In this document: positions 46,728 to 55,250 of the stretch, piece by piece | Position numbering within the stretch: position 1 is the stretch's first letter | How the letters are laid out: every line of letters begins with the position of its first letter | Source of the DNA: Xanthobacteraceae bacterium | GTDB lineage: Bacteria > Pseudomonadota > Alphaproteobacteria > Rhizobiales > Xanthobacteraceae | Direction of reading: 5' to 3' | DNA: 64,000 bases | Assembly: GCA_019750915.1 (NCBI GenBank) | Contig: JAIENY010000010.1 | Location: forward strand, 62,001 to 126,000 | Notes under the pieces: model-generated | Database searches by the model: none | The model's input: only the letters and a program-made list of their open reading frames with translations | What the model was told of the DNA's origin: nothing | Made by a program: the position numbers and the translations under genes

Positions 46728-47483
46728 GTGAGCGAGATCGTCCCTGCGCCTGCGCGGACACCGTGGCAGACCGCGACGATCACATGCATTGTCCGCCAGA
46801 CGCCGCGCGTGACGAGCTTTTATCTCAAGCCGTCTCTACCTTTTCATTACAGGGCGGGACAGCATGTCGATGTGCGCCTCACGGCGCCGGACGGCTACCG
46901 CGCCCAACGCAGCTATTCGATTGCCTCCGCTCCAGAGAATGGCGGCGTGTTCGAACTGGCGATCGAGCGATTAAGCGATGGGGAGGTGTCGTCGTTCTTT
47001 CACGATGTCGCCTCGGATGGCGATGAGATCGAATTGCGGGGGCCGCTCGGCGGCCATTTCGTCTGGTCGGTGGCGGATGGTGGCCCGCTGTTTCTGATCG
47101 GTGGTGGATCCGGCGTCGTGCCGCTGATGTCCATGCTGCGGCATCGCGCGGCAAATGCATCGCCGGTGCCGGCCGTGCTGCTGTTTTCAGCGCGCAGTTG
47201 GGACGAAGTGATCTTCCGCGATGAATTGCTCGCGCTTCATGAAAAACACGACGGCTTTCAGCTTGTGCTGACGTTGACGCGCGAGGCCTCCCGCCGCGAG
47301 GGCGACTATGCGCGCAGGATCGACCGCATGCTGATCGAGGAGGTGCTGGCGAAATTTCCGACGACGCCGGAGCAAGTTTTGATCTGCGGCAACAATCCAT
47401 TCGCCGAGACTGCTAGCCGCGTGGTTTTTGAAGCGGGCATTTCCGCTTCATCGATCAAGACAGAACGCTATGGCGCGGCCTAA
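46728..47483 (+). CDS. ferredoxin/flavodoxin reductase-type FAD/NAD oxidoreductase
   Basis: Ferredoxin-NADP+ reductase-superfamily flavoprotein, 251 residues from GTG 46728. FAD-binding RSYSIAS motif (in AQRSYSIASAPENGG), NAD(P)-binding FLIGGGSGVVPLMSMLRHR and the terminal pyridine-nucleotide motif VLICGNNPFAE. No 2Fe-2S domain is attached. Spacing of ten bases to the sulfite-oxidase-like gene indicates an operon, so it is the likely redox partner of that enzyme. Confidence 0.9.
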   Translation: MSEIVPAPARTPWQTATITCIVRQTPRVTSFYLKPSLPFHYRAGQHVDVRLTAPDGYRAQRSYSIASAPENGGVFELAIERLSDGEVSSFFHDVASDGDEIELRGPLGGHFVWSVADGGPLFLIGGGSGVVPLMSMLRHRAANASPVPAVLLFSARSWDEVIFRDELLALHEKHDGFQLVLTLTREASRREGDYARRIDRMLIEEVLAKFPTTPEQVLICGNNPFAETASRVVFEAGISASSIKTERYGAA

Positions 47484-47577
47484 CGGAACATTAAGCGGCG
47501 GATTGAATTGTCGGCACAGCGGTCGCGGGATGGTCCGCGGTGTTTCTTTTCCAATGTAAATGAGCGGAGAGGTCGTG

Positions 47578-49044
47578 GTGGCGGATTTGGCGCTGTCTTC
47601 CAAATCCCCCGGTGCGGCGTCTGCCGGCCCCATCATCGAAACCGACGTTCCCGCCCGGCTCGACGCGCTGTTGTGGAGCGGCTTCCACACTCGTGTGATT
47701 TTGGCGCTGGGGATCACATGGGTGCTCGATGGGCTCGAGGTGGCACTGGCGGGTTCACTGGCCGGCGCGCTGAAGTTGCCCGAGACGCTGGGTTTTGACA
47801 ATTTTGATATTGGATTGGCGAACAGCGCATATCTGACGGGCGCGGTGATCGGCGCGCTCGGTTTCGGCTGGCTCACCGACCGCATCGGCCGCCGCAAGTT
47901 GTTTTTCATCACGCTTTCGCTCTACCTGCTTGCAACCGCCGCGACGTCGCTGTCGTGGAGCGTGACAAGCTATGCCATGTTTCGTTTTCTCACCGGGGCA
48001 GGGATTGGCGGCGAATACACTGCGATCAACTCCACAATTCAGGAACTGGTGCCGGCCCGGTATCGGGGATGGACAGATCTTGTCGTCAACGGGAGTTTCT
48101 GGATCGGAGCGGCACTTGGCGCCGTCAGTGCGATCGTGCTTCTCGATCCGGATTTCATCGATCCCGATATCGGTTGGCGTCTGGCATTCTTGACCGGAGC
48201 GGTGCTGGGACTCGTGATCTTCATCATGAGGTTGTGGATACCGGAGAGTCCGCGCTGGCTGATGATCCACGGCTTTCCCGAGGAGGCCAGCCAGATCGTC
48301 GGAGAAATCGAACACGATGCGCGGCGCGCGCCGGATGCACCAGAGCCGTCTCCGAAAATCAAGCTGCATATGCGCGACCACACTCCGCTTGACGAAGTCT
48401 TCAGGACCTTGTTCGTGACGTTTCGGCGACGTTCGCTGGTCGGCCTTACCCTGATGGCGGCTCAGGCGTTTTTCTATAACGCGATCTTCTTCACCTTTGC
48501 GTTGGTGCTAAGCGATTTCTTCCACATCCGGCCGGATCATATCGGCTGGTACCTGTTGCCATTCGCGGCCGGGAATTTTCTTGGCCCGGTCTTTCTTGGC
48601 CGCCTGTTCGATACCATTGGCCGACGCCGCATGATCGCTTTCACTTATGCCGCTTCGGGCGTGCTGCTGATCGGTTCCGGATATTTGTTCTCGATCGGCG
48701 CGCTGTCGGCGCAAACTCAAACGATCGCCTGGATGGTGGTGTTCTTTTTTGCCTCGCCCGCCGCAAGCGCTGCCTATCTCACTGTGAGCGAGACTTTCCC
48801 GCTCGAAGTGCGGGCGCTGGCGATCGCAGCGTTTTATGCGATTGGCACGGCGATTGGCGGCGTCGCCGGGCCGGCTTTGCTGGGTGCACTGATCGATACG
48901 GGCTCGCGCGAGAGCGTGTTTATGGGTTATCTTCTGGGGTCGGTGCTGATGATCGCGGCGGCGACCGTTGCGTTGAAGTTCGGCGTCGATGCCGAACGCA
49001 AATCGCTTGAGACAGTGGCGCGGCCGCTGGCCGTTCCGGAGTAA
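47578..49044 (+). CDS. MFS transporter, sugar/metabolite:H+ symporter type
   Basis: Twelve-helix major facilitator, about 488 residues. GTG 47578 follows GGAGAGG (47566-47572); ATG 47560 is in frame but lacks a ribosome site. The loop 2-3 signature is GFGWLTDRIGRRKLFFITLS; the helix 5/6 region carries YRGWTDLVVNGSFWIGAALG and WIPESPRWLMIHG (PESPRWL is typical of the sugar-porter and aromatic-acid branches); the second-half repeat is LGRLFDTIGRRRMIAF. Substrate unknown. Only three bases separate it from otsB, so co-transcription with trehalose genes is possible. Confidence 0.9.
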   Translation: MADLALSSKSPGAASAGPIIETDVPARLDALLWSGFHTRVILALGITWVLDGLEVALAGSLAGALKLPETLGFDNFDIGLANSAYLTGAVIGALGFGWLTDRIGRRKLFFITLSLYLLATAATSLSWSVTSYAMFRFLTGAGIGGEYTAINSTIQELVPARYRGWTDLVVNGSFWIGAALGAVSAIVLLDPDFIDPDIGWRLAFLTGAVLGLVIFIMRLWIPESPRWLMIHGFPEEASQIVGEIEHDARRAPDAPEPSPKIKLHMRDHTPLDEVFRTLFVTFRRRSLVGLTLMAAQAFFYNAIFFTFALVLSDFFHIRPDHIGWYLLPFAAGNFLGPVFLGRLFDTIGRRRMIAFTYAASGVLLIGSGYLFSIGALSAQTQTIAWMVVFFFASPAASAAYLTVSETFPLEVRALAIAAFYAIGTAIGGVAGPALLGALIDTGSRESVFMGYLLGSVLMIAAATVALKFGVDAERKSLETVARPLAVPE

Positions 49045-49047
49045 GAT

Positions 49048-49845
49048 ATGATGCAAGCTTCCGATCGCATTCCACTGGTATCTTCGGATATCAACGGCCC
49101 CGCGTTCTCTCCTCTGCTCGACGCGTGCGCGCTTCTTCTCGATATTGACGGCACGCTGCTCGATCTGGCGCCGACGCCGAGCGAGGTGGTGGTGCCGCCG
49201 GGGCTGGCTGAGACGCTCAGCGAACTTCACATGCGAACGGACGGCGCGCTGGCGCTGGTGTCCGGCCGCTCGCTATCCGATATCGATCGCATTTTTCGCC
49301 CGATGCTGCTTCCCGCGGTAGGCGGGCATGGTGCTGAAATGCGATTGTCGGTCGGTTCGGAGGCCGATGCCGTGCGCGCCCCGCCGATGGATGTCGCCCT
49401 GAAAAAGCGCTTTATCGCAATTTCGCATCTGGATCCGCGCATTATCGTCGAGGACAAGGGCTATTCGGTCGCGCTGCATTATCGGCAAGCGCCAAATTTC
49501 GAGCGGGCGATCTATGATGCGGTGTCGGCGATTTGTGCCGACCTGCCGGAAGCGGCCGTCGAGGTGCTCCCGGGCAAGGCTGTGTGCGAAATTAAACACT
49601 CCGGCGTCACCAAAGCCAGCGGCGTGACAGAACTGATGAAGCATGAACCGTTCACGCATCGTCAGCCGATTTTCATCGGAGATGATGTGACCGACGAGTC
49701 GGTTTTTGCGATCATGCCGAGCTTCAAAGGGATTTCCTTCTCGGTCAGCCGCAAATCGGCAGGCGTTGATGGCCACTTCGACGCGCCATCGGATGTCCGG
49801 CGATGGCTCGCTAGCTTGCTGGCAAATGGATCGCTCAATAATTAG
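49048..49845 (+). CDS. otsB: trehalose-6-phosphate phosphatase
   Basis: Dephosphorylates trehalose 6-phosphate to trehalose. 265 residues. HAD motif I ALLLDIDGTLLDLAPTPSEV with nucleophile Asp, motif II ALVSGRSLSDIDRIF, and motif IV FIGDDVTDESVFAIM; also GHGAEMR and EVLPGKAVCEIK typical of OtsB. Directly after the MFS gene (three bases) and before otsA on the same strand. The otsA gene has its own stress-type promoter in the gap. Confidence 0.95.
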   Translation: MMQASDRIPLVSSDINGPAFSPLLDACALLLDIDGTLLDLAPTPSEVVVPPGLAETLSELHMRTDGALALVSGRSLSDIDRIFRPMLLPAVGGHGAEMRLSVGSEADAVRAPPMDVALKKRFIAISHLDPRIIVEDKGYSVALHYRQAPNFERAIYDAVSAICADLPEAAVEVLPGKAVCEIKHSGVTKASGVTELMKHEPFTHRQPIFIGDDVTDESVFAIMPSFKGISFSVSRKSAGVDGHFDAPSDVRRWLASLLANGSLNN

Positions 49846-49985
49846 CGCGTTTGCCGCTCAAGAAATGTCCAACTGATGAGAGTTATGACAGCGTCGTGAA
49901 AATTTTGGTGCCAAGACGCGGGGCGTGCAGGTTCCCGCTTGTGCGATTCACAGTTTCGCCTTCAACTATCAATGCGTGACACCGA

Positions 49986-50010
49986 GGAACCATCTTGATG
50001 AACGAACGTT
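49986..50010 (+). promoter_or_regulatory. EcfG (general stress sigma) type promoter of otsA
   Basis: GGAAC (49986-49990), a 16-base spacer and CGTT (50007-50010) match the consensus of the alphaproteobacterial general-stress sigma factor EcfG. A transcript would begin near 50017, just before GGAG (50027-50030) and the TTG start at 50039. This geometry also supports the short otsA start. Confidence 0.7.
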
Positions 50011-50038
50011 TATCAATGCCCAAACCGGAGTGTTCCCT

Positions 50039-51514
50039 TTGACGTTGGTCGTTGTCTCGAACCGAGTGGCTCGCGCAAAACCCAATGAGCCGATGACAGG
50101 AGGATTAGCCGCCGCGCTGTTGCCTGTTGTTGAAAAATCTGGCGCGATTTGGGTTGGGTCGAGCGGACGTGTTCGGGATGGTTTGCTGCGGGAGCCCTTA
50201 ACCGAGATTGAATCTCTGGGAAAGGGCGCGCTGGCAACGCTGGATTTGCCTGCGGCTCATTACGGCGGATACTACGAGGGTTTTGCCAATTCGGCGTTGT
50301 GGCCAGCATTGCATTCGCGGCCGGATTTGATCCGCGTGTCGCAGGAAGACTATGAGTCCTATCGCGAGGTTAACCGGTTCATGGCGCGTGCCTTGATGCG
50401 ATTTTCCCGCGCGGACACGACTTTCTGGGTTCAGGATTATCATTTTCTCGCGCTTGGCGCGGACTTGCGTGCACTCGGCGTTCAACGGCCGATCGGCTTC
50501 TTCCTTCACACGCCTTGGCCGCCCGATGCGATCATTTCCGGCGTGCCGCATCATCGTGAACTGATCGAGGCCATGCTGGCTTACGATCTGATCGGATTTC
50601 AGACCGAGGAAGATTGTGAGAATTTCGCCAGCTATCTTGTCTCCGAATTCGGGATGGCGGTGACGAATGGCATGGTGCGGTCTTCGCAGGGGCTGACGCG
50701 GCTGGCCGCATTTCCGATCGGCATCGATGTCGAGGGCTTCGCGGCGCAGGCCGCGCGAGCGGTGGCGCATCCCGATGTGTCGCGGCTGCGCAAGAGTCTG
50801 CACGGCGAGCGTTTGGCGATTGGTGTGGATCGTGTCGATTATTCCAAGGGGCTTGTTAACCGCATCGGCGCGTTCGATTGCCTGTTTGAGATGCGGCCTG
50901 ATCTGAAGCGGACGCTCTCGTTCTTGCAGATCGCGACGCCCTCACGCGGCGCGATCGAAGCTTACAGCAATCTGCAGAAAGAGCTGGCCAAACTCGTCAC
51001 CGATGTGAACGGGCGGCATGGCGAGGTTGACTGGACGCCGATCCGCTATCTGAACAAGGGATACAGCCAAACGGTTCTTGCAGGCTTCTATCGTGCTGCG
51101 GACGTGGCGGTGGTGACACCGTTGCATGACGGCATGAACCTGGTCGCCAAGGAATATGTCGCTGCCCAGAACCCAGCGGATCCCGGTGTTCTTGTGCTGT
51201 CGAAATTCGCGGGCGCAGCCAGCGAATTGACCACGGCGCTGATTGTCAATCCTCACGACGTTGAATCAATGGCGCGGACTCTCGCGATGGCATTTGCAAT
51301 GCCGGCGCCGGAGCGGCGGATGCGGTGGGAGGCGATGATGACCAAGCTGCGGTGTGGCAACATCCAGCATTGGTTCGAATCCTTCCTGGCGACGCTCGAA
51401 AGCACCCACGAGATCAGCCATAATTCCGGGGAAGAAGCGTTGCCGGTCGAAAAGGCGGTGGGGCAGAGCGGCTCGGTTTTACAGTTCAAATCGGCCAGCT
51501 CGGCGCTTCATTAG
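50039..51514 (+). CDS. otsA: trehalose-6-phosphate synthase
   Basis: GT20 glycosyltransferase joining UDP-glucose and glucose 6-phosphate. 491 residues from TTG 50039 ([20 protein letters not shown]), chosen because GGAG lies eight bases upstream and an EcfG-type promoter ends at 50010; a longer frame from GTG 49925 would start before that promoter. Landmarks: [57 protein letters not shown] and [18 protein letters not shown]. With otsB it forms the OtsAB route to the stress protectant trehalose. Confidence 0.95.
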   Translation: MTLVVVSNRVARAKPNEPMTGGLAAALLPVVEKSGAIWVGSSGRVRDGLLREPLTEIESLGKGALATLDLPAAHYGGYYEGFANSALWPALHSRPDLIRVSQEDYESYREVNRFMARALMRFSRADTTFWVQDYHFLALGADLRALGVQRPIGFFLHTPWPPDAIISGVPHHRELIEAMLAYDLIGFQTEEDCENFASYLVSEFGMAVTNGMVRSSQGLTRLAAFPIGIDVEGFAAQAARAVAHPDVSRLRKSLHGERLAIGVDRVDYSKGLVNRIGAFDCLFEMRPDLKRTLSFLQIATPSRGAIEAYSNLQKELAKLVTDVNGRHGEVDWTPIRYLNKGYSQTVLAGFYRAADVAVVTPLHDGMNLVAKEYVAAQNPADPGVLVLSKFAGAASELTTALIVNPHDVESMARTLAMAFAMPAPERRMRWEAMMTKLRCGNIQHWFESFLATLESTHEISHNSGEEALPVEKAVGQSGSVLQFKSASSALH

Positions 51515-51646
51515 AGCGGTTTTTGACCGCAAGGCATCGCTCAAACGCCCGTCTGGAGCGCATCTGCCTGAATGATTTCAGCAATTTGCGGAAAAATAGT
51601 CTTCATGGCTTGAAAAAGCTGACGGACGCGGCCATGACAGCGCCAC

Positions 51647-51736
51647 GGAGAGGTGGCCGAGTGGTTGAAGGCGCACGCCTGGAAAGTGTGTATACGGGAA
51701 ACCGTATCGCGGGTTCGAATCCCGCTCTCTCCGCCA
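51647..51736 (+). tRNA. tRNA-Ser(GGA)
   Basis: 90 bases including an encoded CCA. Acceptor stem ggagagg pairs with tctctcc (one G-T pair), D-arm ggccgagtggttgaaggc, anticodon loop ctGGAaa, a long variable arm (tgtatacgggaaaccgtatc) typical of serine tRNAs, and T-arm cgggttcgaatcccg. Decodes UCC/UCU. It marks the start of a region rich in accessory genes and relics. Confidence 0.97.
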
Positions 51737-51820
51737 GATTAGGATACGACGAATCTGAACCTATTGCGCGCCAAGCGGCAATGGTCAGGAGCGCCATGAA
51801 TTTCGCTGCGCGGTCGGGTG

Positions 51821-52549
51821 TCAGAGATAGCCGAAAGTTTCCATGAGAGACCGTGCGACGCCGCTCTCGAATATCGCGACATGCTGTGTGTCAAGTTTTC
51901 CGATCCACGTGCCGCGCCCGTCGAAGATAGGCTGATTGACCTGCCAGTTCCGCAGGGCGACGTGTTCTTCGCCGTTAGCTCCCGAGCCTCTTCGGACTTC
52001 GGTTTGACCCATCCAGTTCCGCTCCTCGGAGTGGTAATTTAGCATGTCCTCGGTAAAGGGAATTCCGGCGAACTCGCACGCGCGTACCATCGCTTCTCGA
52101 GGGTTTTCGATCAGATCTTCGTAGCGGAGGATGTGGATGTCGTCCGATCCGCGCTCGCGCTCAACGATTTCGTTGGCCTCGAGCCATCGGGCAATTCCCT
52201 CGTCGGGCCTCCCGAATCGTTTGATGAACGATGTAGCGACGTCTCGCCCATCCCTCACCAGAGCGAGGAACTTGGCGCCAGGAGCGATCTTCCGAATGGC
52301 CTTCAGATGCAACACGTGCCGGGGCGTTTTTTCCGCCAGGAACGAGCGTCCGGATAGGTCCGCTTCGCGCCGAAGCTCCTGATATTTTACCTCGGCCTCA
52401 CGACGATTCAGGAACACTTCCGTCTCGACAAGAGGGATGAAGACGTCACGATGTGCCGCGAACATATTCGCGACCAACGTGGTGCCGCTGTGGCCGCAGC
52501 CGCAGATGAAGAGAGCCTGACGCTTGGCGGGGCGGAACAAGTTCAGCAT
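51821..52549 (-). CDS. sulfotransferase family protein
   Basis: PAPS-dependent sulfotransferase of the Sulfotransfer_3 type. 242 residues from ATG 52549 (MLNLFRPAKRQALFICGCGH). The 5'-phosphosulfate loop is CGCGHSGTTLVAN (about residues 16-28) and the 3'-phosphate site is LVRDGRDVATSFIKRFG; RYEDLIENPREAMVRACEFA is also typical. No membrane segment. The acceptor is unknown (saccharide or lipid are usual in this group). An in-frame upstream extension to 52708 lacks a ribosome site. It is the first gene after tRNA-Ser, in opposite orientation to the nitrilase cassette. Confidence 0.88.
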   Translation of the reverse strand: MLNLFRPAKRQALFICGCGHSGTTLVANMFAAHRDVFIPLVETEVFLNRREAEVKYQELRREADLSGRSFLAEKTPRHVLHLKAIRKIAPGAKFLALVRDGRDVATSFIKRFGRPDEGIARWLEANEIVERERGSDDIHILRYEDLIENPREAMVRACEFAGIPFTEDMLNYHSEERNWMGQTEVRRGSGANGEEHVALRNWQVNQPIFDGRGTWIGKLDTQHVAIFESGVARSLMETFGYL

Positions 52550-52681
52550 GACAATCCACTGGTTCGAACACAGCTTGATATTCAACAAAATAGAATATCG
52601 AATGCAAGATCCTGGCCCACAAGCTGACGAGCAGTTCCGATATTCATGTCCATGCCAATATCGGCGGCTAACGGTGCTTGC

Positions 52682-52753
52682 TCGATGCCGACCATCTTGA
52701 CCTCGCATCCCTTCGTAAAGGTCACCCGCCCGTTTTCCGTCAGCTCCAAGTCG
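52682..52753 (-). pseudogene. relic of a PilZ-domain gene, 5' part only
   Basis: On the minus strand this encodes a decayed copy of the first 25 or so codons of the PilZ gene at 60539-60856: TFTKGCEVKMVGIE here versus IFTKGYDVKMVGID there. The start codon is lost (the catcgc of the intact copy reads gccc here), and after residue 26 the similarity stops and an unrelated reading frame runs to a stop. Part of the direct repeat 52682-52962. Confidence 0.75.
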
Positions 52754-52771
52754 CCCGGAAAAACTCCCGGA

Positions 52772-52962
52772 TTAATCGAATGGAACAGCGTCGGTTTTTG
52801 CAGCTCAGCGCGAGGACCACGAGCGGATGGCTAGCTGCGCCGGCGAGCGTCAAGGTGCCGAACAGTGTTTGGCAGTGGTTCAACCGTTCTTTGGGCGGCG
52901 TGTCGATCATTGAGGACAAGGACCGTCTTGGCCAGCGGTGATTTGCGGCGCGACAGACAATG
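52772..52962 (-). pseudogene. relic of a DUF2336 gene, 3' part only
   Basis: Encodes CRAANHRWP and LNHCQTLFGTLTLA, matching CRAAKASWP and LNHCKTLFDTLTLA at the end of the intact DUF2336 protein (60875-61987). A net two-base deletion after TLTLA shifts the frame; past it the other frame resumes the homology as AKTDAVPFD and stops at TAA 52772-52774, equivalent to AKADAVPLD of the intact copy. Homology ends abruptly near 52962. Confidence 0.78.
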
Positions 52963-52974
52963 CTATTTGTCTGT
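52953..52974. promoter_or_regulatory. inverted repeat upstream of the nitrilase operon
   Basis: acagacaa and ttgtctgt are perfect 8-bp arms around six bases, about 90 bases before the nitrilase start. It sits where the copy A repeat ends. A run ttcgtttttt follows, so it could be an operator (for example for the LysR protein encoded at 58607-59590) or a weak terminator. Confidence 0.45.
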
Positions 52975-53065
52975 TTCGTTTTTTCCGAATGACTCCTTTG
53001 GAAGATCCGGCTTTTTCTCAATTCTTCCGTGACATAGCCTCTCTGAAGTCAACGGGGCTTTGCGA

Positions 53066-54124
53066 ATGAATTTGGACACGCCGAAGGTGGTGGTTGCCGC
53101 GATACATGCTTCTGCTCCGCCCTTCGATCTGAAGGCCGGGGTTTCCAAGACATGCGCACTCATTGCAGAAGCCTCACGACGAGGCGCGCGTCTTGTCGTT
53201 TTTCCGGAGTCGTTTATTCCGGGGTTTCCGGTCTGGGCCGGGGTTATCCGGCCGATCGACGCTCATAGCGTCTTCAAGCGGTTCGCTGAGAATTCCCTGA
53301 ACGTCAACAGCAAGGAGTTCCGGGACGTTCAAGCCGCCGCAGCCAAGCATCGTATCTTTGTGAGTCTTGGTTTCAGCGAGCTTTCGGACGAGAGCAAAGG
53401 TCGGCTCTGGAATAGCCAAGTGCTGATCTCTGACACCGGAGAACTCGTCAATCACCATCGCAAGCTCGTTCCGACATTCTACGAACAGTTAGCCTGGACA
53501 AGAGGTGATGCAGCCGGGCTGCGAGTGGTGAATTCTCCATTCGGTCGAATTGGCGGATTGATCTGCGGCGAGAACAACAATCCTCTCGCACGGTATTCGT
53601 TGATGGCACAAGGCGAGGAAATCCATTGTGCCTGCTATCCGGCGGTTTGGCCTTTCCGTAACCCGCTCAATTCGCCCGCCTACGATCTGCGTGATTCGAT
53701 CCGCTTCCGCACAGCATCTTACAGCTTCGAAGCCAAAGCCTTCACGATCGTCAGCGCAGGGGTGCTGGATGATGAAACGCTGAGCGGCATGAGCGGAGCT
53801 GACGATGAAATCCGGCAAATCCTGCTGGCGTCGCCAAAGGCTTGTTCGATGATTGTCGGTCCGACCGGCGACCTCATTTCGGACATCCTGCAGGACAATG
53901 AGGGAATGGTTCTTGCAGAGGTAGACACCAGTTCATTAACCGAGCTGAAGCGTCATCACGACATGGCCGGTTATTATAACCGCGAGGATATTTTCCGCGT
54001 TGAAGTGAAGGCGGATCGACTGAGTACGCTCGAACTCGTGAAACGATCGGATCGTCCTGCGACGGGTCCAGCATCATTTCGAGGGTTCGGTGAAGAGCCG
54101 ATTGTAGAAGCTGCTGCGGAGTGA
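53066..54124 (+). CDS. nitrilase family carbon-nitrogen hydrolase
   Basis: Thiol hydrolase of the nitrilase superfamily, 352 residues from ATG 53066. Catalytic triad: Glu48 (FPESFIPGFP), Lys133 (HHRKLVPTF) and Cys167 (GGLICGENNNP). Length, HHRKLVPT and PLARYSLMAQGEEIHCACYP place it near true nitrilases rather than amidases. The residue after the nucleophile is Gly (CGEN) where most studied nitrilases have Trp (CWEN), which may change substrate pocket shape. Nine bases before the binding-protein gene, so it heads the ABC operon. A nitrile or cyano compound is the likely imported substrate, released as ammonia plus acid; this is inference. Confidence 0.9.
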   Translation: MNLDTPKVVVAAIHASAPPFDLKAGVSKTCALIAEASRRGARLVVFPESFIPGFPVWAGVIRPIDAHSVFKRFAENSLNVNSKEFRDVQAAAAKHRIFVSLGFSELSDESKGRLWNSQVLISDTGELVNHHRKLVPTFYEQLAWTRGDAAGLRVVNSPFGRIGGLICGENNNPLARYSLMAQGEEIHCACYPAVWPFRNPLNSPAYDLRDSIRFRTASYSFEAKAFTIVSAGVLDDETLSGMSGADDEIRQILLASPKACSMIVGPTGDLISDILQDNEGMVLAEVDTSSLTELKRHHDMAGYYNREDIFRVEVKADRLSTLELVKRSDRPATGPASFRGFGEEPIVEAAAE

Positions 54125-54133
54125 GGACGGATC

Positions 54134-55240
54134 ATGTCAACGAAATCGAAAAAGCGAAATACTCTTATTTATGGAATTCTCGCGGCTGTGATCGCAACCG
54201 TATCCTCGGCGCGCGCGGCGGACTATGGCGCCGTGGGTTCACCGGTGCACCTGACGATCGGCCATCCGTGTTGCTACGCCGCATCCTGGTCGGCTTACAT
54301 CGTGCATGAGAAAGAATTCTGGAAGAAATACCTTCCAGAGGGTTCGACGGTCGATTTCGATATCGGCCTGGCGGGGCCCCCCGTGGTCAACAACCTTTTG
54401 GCCGGCAAGGTCCAGATCGGATATCTCGGCGATATCCCGGCGGTCGCTGCCGTGACGAAGGAAAAGATGGCGGACGTCCGTCTCGTCGCAGCCACGGCGT
54501 TGTCTTACGATCAGTGCGGCATTCTTCTCGAACGCATGGACGCGCCGCAGACCACTGACCCCAAGAAAGCAGTGCAGTGGCTTGACGGTAAGCAGTTTGC
54601 CGTACCGCGCGGAAGCTGTGGAGACCGCTTTGCCAAAGTCGTTCTCAAGAAAGAGAACGCCAATCCGGAATCCTACCTGAACCAGACGATCGAGGTCATT
54701 TCCACTTCGTTCCGTGCGGGCAAGATCGATGGCGCGGTGGTATGGGAACCGGTGGCGTCTCATCTCGTGAATGAGAAGCTGGCCAAGCGCGTGGCTTCTG
54801 GCGTTACTTATAATATTCAGGATGGCGCTTTCATCGCCATGCGAGGCGATTTGATTGATGCCCGGCCAGACGTTGCCGAAGCCTGGCTCAAGGCGGAGCT
54901 CGATGCCCAGCTTTTCATGGCTGATCCGAAGAACGCCGATGAGGTTGTTGCGATTATCGGTAAATATGTTTCGCAGTTTTCCAAGAAGGATTTGAAGGAC
55001 GCCATTTATGGCCGCTATTCGGCGGAAGAGGGCGGATCTGACGTTCGTATGGTTCAGCCGTTCACTTTCACGCCTGAGGTGCGAAAGCTTTTGTCCGATG
55101 CGACCGAGTTCCTGTACGAGGCCAAGGGCGTCAGTTCGCCGACACTCAACGATCGTGTTATCGATGCGAAGTTTGCCGACAAGGTTCTGTCCGAACGTAA
55201 ACTGACGGCGCCGATCGGCAAGCTCGTTGCCACTCAGTAG
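54134..55240 (+). CDS. ABC transporter substrate-binding protein, NrtA/SsuA type
   Basis: Periplasmic binding protein of the nitrate/sulfonate/taurine/cyanate class, 368 residues. Signal peptide MSTKSKKRNTLIYGILAAVI ending SSARA. Mature part: VHLTIGHPCCYAASWSAYIV, FDIGLAGPPVVNNLLAGKVQ and IGYLGDIPAVAAV, followed by FAVPRGSCGDRFAKVVLKKE and the hinge region KIDGAVVWEPVASHLV. Paired cysteines at the ligand-facing start (HPCC) are unusual. It is the only binding protein for the two permeases and two ATPases that follow. Ligand unknown; a small nitrile is plausible from the adjoining nitrilase. Confidence 0.9.
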   Translation: MSTKSKKRNTLIYGILAAVIATVSSARAADYGAVGSPVHLTIGHPCCYAASWSAYIVHEKEFWKKYLPEGSTVDFDIGLAGPPVVNNLLAGKVQIGYLGDIPAVAAVTKEKMADVRLVAATALSYDQCGILLERMDAPQTTDPKKAVQWLDGKQFAVPRGSCGDRFAKVVLKKENANPESYLNQTIEVISTSFRAGKIDGAVVWEPVASHLVNEKLAKRVASGVTYNIQDGAFIAMRGDLIDARPDVAEAWLKAELDAQLFMADPKNADEVVAIIGKYVSQFSKKDLKDAIYGRYSAEEGGSDVRMVQPFTFTPEVRKLLSDATEFLYEAKGVSSPTLNDRVIDAKFADKVLSERKLTAPIGKLVATQ

Positions 55241-55250
55241 GATCAGCGCG

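Larger units (their letters stand above)
52682..52962. repeat. direct repeat copy A (degenerate DUF2336/PilZ junction)
   Basis: Aligns by eye along its length with 60783-61080 in the same orientation. It begins with 20 identical bases (tcgatgccgaccatcttgac) and includes other long matches such as the cggaaaaactccc block and gcagtggttcaac. It covers the start of a PilZ gene, the gap, and the end of a DUF2336 gene. Together with copy B it brackets the nitrilase-ABC cassette. Confidence 0.8.

Noticed and set aside
49925-50038. Upstream extension of otsA from GTG 49925
   Set aside because: It would start before the EcfG-type promoter and has no ribosome site; OtsA similarity begins at [10 protein letters not shown] (50039).
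52678-52941. 87-codon plus-strand frame resembling part of a plus-strand frame at 60708-61265
   Set aside because: The similarity is real but is explained by the DUF2336/PilZ repeat on the minus strand; the plus frames are antisense shadows.
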